From assembly GCA_030442035.1 (NCBI GenBank), contig JAUJEA010000006.1:186001-250000 (forward strand): 64,000 nt of DNA, written 5' to 3'. The position numbers and the translations under genes were made by a program. Positions 54,487 to 61,029 of this stretch are shown here, one piece after another. How positions within the stretch are numbered: the stretch's first letter is position 1; every line of letters begins with the position of its first letter. Source of the stretch: Splendidivirga corallicola. Lineage in GTDB: Bacteria > Bacteroidota > Bacteroidia > Cytophagales > Cyclobacteriaceae. The notes under the pieces were generated by a model, which searched no databases, was not told where the DNA came from, and saw nothing but the letters and a program-made list of their open reading frames with translations.

Positions 54487-56823
54487 CTAGTTACTCTTAC
54501 CGTTGCTTTCTGCATAATAACCCTGACCATATCCATATTTATAACCATTGGCCTGAGTCTTTACATCATTGAAAAGTAAACTTACCTTTTTCAATTTACC
54601 ACTTTGATATAATTCCTGAGCATTTTTAACTGCTTCAATAGGAGTATAGTTTTGTCTGGTAAGGAAAATTGTATGATCCGCATGATTCATCAAAATGAAG
54701 GCATCAGTAACCAAACCAAGCGGAGCAGTATCAATTACGATATATTCGTATTCTTCTTTTAATTCCTTTATCAAATCTCCCATTTTTGGGGTCATCAATA
54801 ACTCGGAGGGGTTAGGTGGTACAGGTCCACTGGAAATAATATCAAGATTAGGAATTTCGGTCCGTTGAATAATCTCAGATTTAAAGGCTGATCCGGCCAA
54901 ATAGTTACTTAGGCCGATATCGTTTTTAAGGCCAAAATCATCGAATATTTTTGGTCTTCTTAAATCAGCACCAATCAGTAAGGTCTTTTTGCTGGCAAAT
55001 GCGAAAACCGTTGATAGATTTATGGAGCAAAATGTTTTTCCTTCACCGCTAATGGAAGATGTCAACACAAATACTTTGTTGTTGATATCTGCCGTAAAGA
55101 AGTTCAAATTGGATCTTAATGATCTGAAGGATTCGGCAACAATCGATTTAGGATTTTTGCTTACTGTCAACATATCTTTGGTTTTGGCGTTTTTCCAAAC
55201 CATTCCAAGTTGAGGAATTTGGGTCAGATCGTTTAATTCTTCTTTAGAAGATATCTTCGTATTAAAGAAATCTCTGAGTATAATAAGTCCTAAAGGAATG
55301 GTTAATCCTAGGAATAGGGCAACCAAGAAGTTACGCTTATCTTGATCGGTTATGGCACCACCAATATTCATTGGTGGATCAATCAATTGAATATCATTTG
55401 ATGCACTGGCCTTTGCTACTTCGGCTTCGGCCTTCTTCTGATTATACAGTAAGTACAGCCCTTCACTGATTTTGTTCAATCTCTCTATGTCCACTAACTC
55501 TCTTTCAGCCTGAGGAATTGTGTAGATCTCACCTTCAATTCTTGAGACTCTCCTGCTCACATCATTATATCTACTTGTGATACTGCCATTCAAGATGTTC
55601 ACAGTTTCTCTGATGTTGCCTTTTAAACGATCTATATTATCTCTTGCAATCCCAATCAAAGGGTTAGCACTTACACTCTGCTGACCTTGTGTTGCCCTTT
55701 CAATTTTGGACTGTTCATTCACAATATCACCAATCAATTTTTGTAAATTATTATCTTTGATCAGTGGTCGAAGTCCTGTTAAATCACCTATTTCTCCGGA
55801 TCCGTTAACAATATTCAGAATGGTTGAGTATATATTTAGTTGGGACTCAATGCTCACCTTTTCATCCTCCACATCTTGCAATCTATTGTAAAGGGAAGCA
55901 ACACTCTGACTCATTTGAGCGGACTTATTTCGTCGTTTATAAGCCTCTTTCTTCTGTTCAATATGATATAAGGAGTCCGTAATCTTCCTCAATCGATCAT
56001 CTATAAAATCAACTGTTTTGGTAGCAATTTCATTTTTCCTTTTTAGCTCATCTTGCCTGTAAACCTCAATTAGTTTATACAAAAAATTAACCTCTTTTCT
56101 AATATTCGGTCCATTAATAGAAATTTCCAATACGGATCCATCAGGCGTAGCTGCCTTAACTCTCAACCTGTTGGTATAAGTCATTGTTACATTATGAGGA
56201 TGGGTCAGGACTAATGTATGTTCTTTATCCTTAGAATCATTGAGATTAAAATTATTCCTTTTCCTGACCTTAAAAACAAATCCTTTGTAATCAGTTGTTT
56301 TATCAAATTCATAGAGCTTATTGAGGTACTGCTGATCTTGCTCATTTTTATTGTAAAATCGAAATTGACCCTCATCTACAATTGTGAATATAAATCTCGA
56401 ACCATAAAAGCTACGTTTGGATACTGAGTCAATTTCTATTATCGCTGGCTCTTTTCCATATAGATCAACAGGCCCTACTTCCTGATCAACAAAAAGTTGC
56501 TGTGTAAAGTCGAGTTCCGTGATCGTTTGTTTTATAATGGGATAGGACTGCAATATAATTGATTCCACACCTTCTCCACCTCCGGCAGCGGCAATGTCGC
56601 TACCATATAAAAACTGTGCAGCCGAACTTTGGGCACTCTTACCTTTTATTAAAACGGTGCTGCTTACATGATAGATGGATTGAGTATATTTATTTATATA
56701 ATAAGCAGTTGTAAAGGCTATTACCAAAGCGATAAGGAACAAGTACCAGCTTCTTAAAGCTTTGTTAAATATTTTTTTTATATCGCTAAAATTGTCCTTT
56801 TTCTGGCTATTTTGATTATTCAC
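54487..56823 (-). CDS. Polysaccharide biosynthesis tyrosine autokinase (Wzc-like)
   Basis: A 778-residue protein from a GTG start. A first transmembrane helix (WYLFLIALVIAFTTAYYINK, ~31-50) precedes a periplasmic Wzz/GNVR-like region with long coiled coils (~270-460). A second helix (FLVALFLGLTIPLGLIILRD, ~505-525) follows. The cytoplasmic BY-kinase domain has Walker A TSSISGEGKTFCSINLSTVF (~590) and Walker A' LLIGADLRRPKI, with a Walker B VIDTAPLGLVTDA. A tyrosine-rich tail (GYKYGYGQGYYAE, six Tyr) is the autophosphorylation cluster. It controls polymer length and export with the Wza-like gene 25 bp upstream. Confidence 0.95.
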   Translation of the reverse strand: MNNQNSQKKDNFSDIKKIFNKALRSWYLFLIALVIAFTTAYYINKYTQSIYHVSSTVLIKGKSAQSSAAQFLYGSDIAAAGGGEGVESIILQSYPIIKQTITELDFTQQLFVDQEVGPVDLYGKEPAIIEIDSVSKRSFYGSRFIFTIVDEGQFRFYNKNEQDQQYLNKLYEFDKTTDYKGFVFKVRKRNNFNLNDSKDKEHTLVLTHPHNVTMTYTNRLRVKAATPDGSVLEISINGPNIRKEVNFLYKLIEVYRQDELKRKNEIATKTVDFIDDRLRKITDSLYHIEQKKEAYKRRNKSAQMSQSVASLYNRLQDVEDEKVSIESQLNIYSTILNIVNGSGEIGDLTGLRPLIKDNNLQKLIGDIVNEQSKIERATQGQQSVSANPLIGIARDNIDRLKGNIRETVNILNGSITSRYNDVSRRVSRIEGEIYTIPQAERELVDIERLNKISEGLYLLYNQKKAEAEVAKASASNDIQLIDPPMNIGGAITDQDKRNFLVALFLGLTIPLGLIILRDFFNTKISSKEELNDLTQIPQLGMVWKNAKTKDMLTVSKNPKSIVAESFRSLRSNLNFFTADINNKVFVLTSSISGEGKTFCSINLSTVFAFASKKTLLIGADLRRPKIFDDFGLKNDIGLSNYLAGSAFKSEIIQRTEIPNLDIISSGPVPPNPSELLMTPKMGDLIKELKEEYEYIVIDTAPLGLVTDAFILMNHADHTIFLTRQNYTPIEAVKNAQELYQSGKLKKVSLLFNDVKTQANGYKYGYGQGYYAESNGKSN

Positions 56824-56848
56824 AGCTCTAAGTTTTTGTTAAGCAGGT

Positions 56849-57622
56849 CTAATTAGTATTAAAAATTCTATCGAAAATAAGAACTATACTTGCCGTTGAA
56901 GAGATTATCCCCAATACTAGCCCAATATTTTGCTGAAATGGTCTCGCATTTTTCGCCTTTAATGGATTCACAATAATCTGATCATTAGGTTGCAAATAGA
57001 AGTAAGGATCCCTCAAAAGATCTTCATCTAAAACATCAAGTTTCAAAATCCTGGCAATATTATTCTCATAACGAACAATTTGAATATTTCTTCTATCGGC
57101 AAATTCTGTGAGGTCATTAGCCTGGGCAATAGCCTCCAAAATATTCACTTTCCCGGTATAAGAGTTATAGGTTCCCGGAGATCTCACTTCGCCAAGAACA
57201 ACATACTTAAAACTAAGGAGTTTCATCTTAACATTTGGAGATTGCAGGCCTGCTGATTCTAACAGCTCTTTGATCGTCTTTTGCGCCTCATCAATGGTAC
57301 GCCCATGTATTAAAATTCTTCCAACAACCGGTAATTCTATGAATCCTTCTTCATCAATTACATACCCTGATAAAATAGGATCACCCCCACCAAGTTGCTT
57401 TTGTGCTCTTTCAATAAAGTTAAATTCACTATCAGTTAATGTAAAAACCCTTATATCAATAATATCTTCAGACTTCAACCTATAAGGCACATAATTGGTT
57501 TGATACTCGTTGCTTGAGATCGTGGAATTGCCTGATCTGTCCTGCAGATATTTCAAATCTTTAACTGGAACGCAGGACGAAGCCATTGCTATCAGGAAAA
57601 ATAAAAGGAGTGTGATTCTCAT
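56849..57622 (-). CDS. Polysaccharide export outer membrane lipoprotein (Wza-like)
   Basis: A 257-residue lipoprotein with lipobox MASSC (cysteine ~17) after a hydrophobic stretch. The poly-export domain (~45-130; YRLKSEDIIDIRVFTLTDSE, YVIDEEGFIELPVVGRILIH) and one SLBB segment (FKYVVLGEVRSPGTYNSYTG, ~145-195) follow. A hydrophobic C-terminal segment (IGLVLGIISSTASIVLIFDR, ~232-251) would cross the outer membrane, as in short Wza forms of Bacteroidota. It forms the outer membrane channel working with the Wzc kinase gene downstream. A stand-alone pair is typical of the phylum. Confidence 0.93.
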   Translation of the reverse strand: MRITLLLFFLIAMASSCVPVKDLKYLQDRSGNSTISSNEYQTNYVPYRLKSEDIIDIRVFTLTDSEFNFIERAQKQLGGGDPILSGYVIDEEGFIELPVVGRILIHGRTIDEAQKTIKELLESAGLQSPNVKMKLLSFKYVVLGEVRSPGTYNSYTGKVNILEAIAQANDLTEFADRRNIQIVRYENNIARILKLDVLDEDLLRDPYFYLQPNDQIIVNPLKAKNARPFQQNIGLVLGIISSTASIVLIFDRIFNTN

Positions 57623-57795
57623 AATAAAGTTATATGCCTGGTTAAAATATTTATATTTTTAATATTTGATTAAGTGGACAAATATAAGATTTTAAATCCA
57701 CGATTGAAATAATAGATAAGCTTATTATCTGTGAATAAGGTACATGCAGAGAAAACCTAAAGATAACAAACTATTCCTTGACTACTAGCTGAAAA

Positions 57796-58629
57796 TCAGG
57801 TGTATTTTTGGCCTAAGAGCCAGGCATTTTTTATCATTTCTAAAAAACTGCTCATTTCTTCAAGAGGCACCATATTCGGACCATCACTCAAAGCTTCTTT
57901 TGGATTGGGATGTGTTTCTATAAAGAATCCGTCAACGCCAACCGCAGCTGCTGCTCTTGCAAGATAAGGAGCAAACTCCCGTTGTCCACCTGACGAGCCT
58001 CCTGCTCCACCTGGCTGCTGTACACTGTGTGTTACATCAAATATAACCGGAGCATATTGCCGCATAGTTGGCAGTGATCTCATATCAACAACCAAATTAT
58101 GATAACCAAAAGATACTCCTCTTTCCGTTAGAAAAGCGTTTTCATTTCCTGTTCCGGCAATTTTTTTAACAGCATACTGCATATCTTCCGGAGCCATGAA
58201 CTGCCCTCGCTTAATATTAACAGCTCTACCGGAACTACCAGCCGCAAGTAGCAAGTCAGTTTGTCTACATAGAAAGGCTGGTATTTGTAAAATATCTGCT
58301 ACTTCAGAAACGGATTCAATCTGGCTTGATTCATGCACGTCTGTCACAATGGGTAGATCGAATTCATTTTTAATTTTTCTCAAAGTTTCCAGTGCTTCCT
58401 GGGTTCCAATACCCCGAAATGAACCAGCTGAGGTTCTATTAGCTTTGTCAAATGATGCCTTAAAAATGTATGAAATACCGAGATTTGTAGTCAATCTTTT
58501 CATTTCGTCTGCCACCCTCATACAGATATCATAGCTTTCCACTGCACAAGGTCCGGCTAATAATACTAATTGATCGGACCCCAGGATAATATCCTCAGTG
58601 ATATGCACGGCCTTTTGAAATCGTTCCAT
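57796..58629 (-). CDS. kdsA: 3-deoxy-8-phosphooctulonate synthase (Kdo-8-P synthase)
   Basis: A 277-residue TIM-barrel enzyme matching KdsA along its length. LLAGPCAVESYDICMRVADE opens it, then FKASFDKANRTSAGSFRGIG, IVTDVHESSQIESVSEVADI, LCRQTDLLLAAGSSGRAVNI and IFDVTHSVQQPGGAGGSSGG with metal-binding residues. It condenses arabinose-5-phosphate and phosphoenolpyruvate to Kdo-8-phosphate. Kdo is needed for the lipopolysaccharide inner core or as a linker for capsule, so its place here suits a surface-glycan locus. Only kdsA is present; kdsB, kdsC and kdsD must be elsewhere. Confidence 0.97.
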   Translation of the reverse strand: MERFQKAVHITEDIILGSDQLVLLAGPCAVESYDICMRVADEMKRLTTNLGISYIFKASFDKANRTSAGSFRGIGTQEALETLRKIKNEFDLPIVTDVHESSQIESVSEVADILQIPAFLCRQTDLLLAAGSSGRAVNIKRGQFMAPEDMQYAVKKIAGTGNENAFLTERGVSFGYHNLVVDMRSLPTMRQYAPVIFDVTHSVQQPGGAGGSSGGQREFAPYLARAAAAVGVDGFFIETHPNPKEALSDGPNMVPLEEMSSFLEMIKNAWLLGQKYT

Positions 58630-58740
58630 TTTAAGATATACAAAAAAATGTGATTGAAATAACTTTAATCAAGAGGCCAAAGGTATAAATATTTTAACAA
58701 CTTGAATCAACGAAATTCGGATTTCAAAAGCGGGAAATGA

Positions 58741-59505
58741 TTATTCAAGCCGATCGGTTCTTAAGAATTTTATCTTCCTTACAGATTCTTTCAAAGCAAT
58801 ACTGGCGGGATAACTTTCAGAGACCATAAAACTAATCAAATGGTAATCTGATTTAACCACCTTATCAACTTCATGGTTATCCATTGGGTATTCATTATGT
58901 CCATTCAACACAGAGACCTTCTTGAGGTTCTTTGAAAGTCCTATACCTGTCTCTTTCAGGATAGCTTCCTTTCTTGTCCAATACTTAAAAAACAAGGCCA
59001 GTCTGGCCATAGCCTGGTCCTGGTTCCCAATCTCAATTATTTCATTCTCAGTAAAAAAGTTATTGCTAACAGATTGATAGTCGAATTTTGGATTAATATA
59101 TTCAATATCGGCTCCGATTGACTTATTACTGCAGGCTACAATTAATTTATCTCCGGAGTGCGAAAGATTAAAATCTAATTTCTTACTATCGGAGACCAGA
59201 AATGGTTTTCCATTCTCCATATATTTTATTTGTATTTCGGGCGGTGCCTCTCCTATATAACTGGCTAGTATTTTTCTCAATGTTGATCTACAGTATATAT
59301 AGTTATTTTTAAGGTGATCAAATTTGAATTTCCCAGCTCTCCTTCTTTCGTCATGATTTAGAAACGCTGAATCCTCATATTCAGCATTGATGTTGCTTAT
59401 CCAGATATCAACCCAACTTTCTTTACCACCTAAAGGTGTAAGCATGTCATAATCGACAAATTTCACTTCATCCAGATCACTACAATATATTTGATAACTT
59501 TTCAT
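58741..59505 (-). CDS. 4'-phosphopantetheinyl transferase (Sfp type)
   Basis: A 254-residue Sfp-type enzyme. FNLSHSGDKLIVACSN, SIGADIEYINPKFD and YWTRKEAILKETGIGL carry the conserved H/S, GxD-E and WxxKEA motifs for magnesium and coenzyme A binding. It transfers the phosphopantetheine arm of CoA to a carrier-protein serine. No acyl carrier, polyketide or non-ribosomal peptide gene is in the window, so its partner is elsewhere. It lies between kdsA (111 bp) and a GT4 (59 bp), all leftward. Confidence 0.93.
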   Translation of the reverse strand: MKSYQIYCSDLDEVKFVDYDMLTPLGGKESWVDIWISNINAEYEDSAFLNHDERRRAGKFKFDHLKNNYIYCRSTLRKILASYIGEAPPEIQIKYMENGKPFLVSDSKKLDFNLSHSGDKLIVACSNKSIGADIEYINPKFDYQSVSNNFFTENEIIEIGNQDQAMARLALFFKYWTRKEAILKETGIGLSKNLKKVSVLNGHNEYPMDNHEVDKVVKSDYHLISFMVSESYPASIALKESVRKIKFLRTDRLE

Positions 59506-59564
59506 AAAATAGCCGGCAATTTATAAATATTGCAGCTTAAATGATAATAGGTCATTGGATTTGC

Positions 59565-60542
59565 CTACGAGCTAATTGGAATGGGGCCATTTATCAACCT
59601 GGAATAAATCCCTATGATTTTCTTAGCAATTGTGCTTATTTCCAAATGTTCGATATCCTTCCTTCCTGTAGTGCCATTGTCAAATTCCAAGGCCTTTCTG
59701 AGCTTATTTGCAAAATCATGTGCATCATACTTTGCTAAATAACACCCTGGGGTCCCGTTTATGACCTCTTTGACATCACCTACATCTGTGGAGACTACAG
59801 GACAGTTGCTGGCCATAGCTTCTTTGATCACGTTGGGTGATCCTTCCTGTAAGGAAGTTAAAGCAATAACATCAGCAGAATTGATGTAATAAGGGATATT
59901 CTCAGGCTCTGTAGGATAAGGATTTAAGATGTGCCAGGAAGGTTCGGCGGCTATTGCTACAGCCTGTTTCAAAAGTGTAAAATTTTTCCGTACATAAGTT
60001 GGGTGTCCAAGAAAAAGAATTACCTTTTTATCAGGATCAATGTTGAGTTTCTCTCTTATCTGATTTTTATCTCTTGGTTTAAACTTGTCAAAATCTACTC
60101 CATTAGGCACTAATTCTACCTTATTCTTTAAATAAACGTAGTTGTATAGATTCTCAGACTTTACAATAATCGCCTGTACAAAGAATTCCAAAGCCTTGGC
60201 TATCAATATGTCAATGAAACTCCGTAACCTTTTATTCCCTTCAAGTCCTTTGGAGCCATAAACATCCGCACCCATAAAAGATACTACAACAGGGGTTTTT
60301 CTGGCCGCCAAAAGGCCTACCCAACCACAATATGAATAGTGCCCATGGATCACATCAAATTTCTTATCCTTCAAGTATTTTTTAAGTTTTGAGATTGAAC
60401 GGATATATCCTTTGATTCCACCGACATCAATGATGAAGTGTTCCACATCCATTCCCTGATCTATCAAAGAATTTGCCTGACTCTTAATAAATGGTACAAT
60501 ATCAAAATTGGGTCTTTTTCTGCTTATAAAAAGAATTCTCAT
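59565..60542 (-). CDS. Glycosyltransferase family 4 (GT-B)
   Basis: The frame continues upstream to 60596, but the ATG at 60542 gives MRILFISRKRPNFDIVPFIK, a natural GT4 start; ~325 residues. HGHYSYCGWVGLLAARKTPV is the acceptor loop, LFLGHPTYVRKNFTLLKQAV opens the donor domain, and EGSPNVIKEAMASNCPVVST contains E-x7-E, followed by DVGDVKEVINGTPG. It is distant from the main glycosyltransferase block, next to the PPTase and kdsA genes. It may act in a separate lipopolysaccharide core step; the sugar is unknown. Confidence 0.9.
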   Translation of the reverse strand: MRILFISRKRPNFDIVPFIKSQANSLIDQGMDVEHFIIDVGGIKGYIRSISKLKKYLKDKKFDVIHGHYSYCGWVGLLAARKTPVVVSFMGADVYGSKGLEGNKRLRSFIDILIAKALEFFVQAIIVKSENLYNYVYLKNKVELVPNGVDFDKFKPRDKNQIREKLNIDPDKKVILFLGHPTYVRKNFTLLKQAVAIAAEPSWHILNPYPTEPENIPYYINSADVIALTSLQEGSPNVIKEAMASNCPVVSTDVGDVKEVINGTPGCYLAKYDAHDFANKLRKALEFDNGTTGRKDIEHLEISTIAKKIIGIYSRLINGPIPISS

Positions 60543-61029
60543 GCCACCTATGAAAGAAATATCTAAAAATGGAATGGCCTCGTTCTGGCCGGACAAAATT
60601 CTGAAAAGTGTTTTGGTAGATTATAGGAACAAGTTCAAACTACTTTTTGTTCATTTTACTTTACAAATGAACCAATATTCACCCTATGGGATTATTGTAA
60701 ATCCGCTTCAAAGAATGCTTTCGAAATCACTCAAATAGGAACGAATCAACAGGTCGTGTACAAATAGAACGAGTTGTTAAATCCGGATTAAACAATTTCA
60801 AAAGTGCCTTTATTTGCATCTAAGGTTGGTATCCAAGCTCATTTAGAAAGGCATTTAATCTCATCCCACGATTCAAATTAAGTGTGTGAAATTTTTGTTA
60901 AATCTGTCTCACATCTATTCACTTTAGAATGCGATGTAGGGCCTAAAAGCTTGGTTTAAGCGCTATTTCTTCTCTCTCGTGGAATAAGATTGGTGTTGAA
61001 CCAATTGGATTGATACAACGATATTAGGT
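60543..61029. other. ~490-bp gap
   Basis: It lies upstream of the GT4 gene and downstream of the large repeat protein gene. No convincing coding frame, RNA gene or strong hairpin was seen. It presumably holds the GT4 promoter on its left side. Confidence 0.45.
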
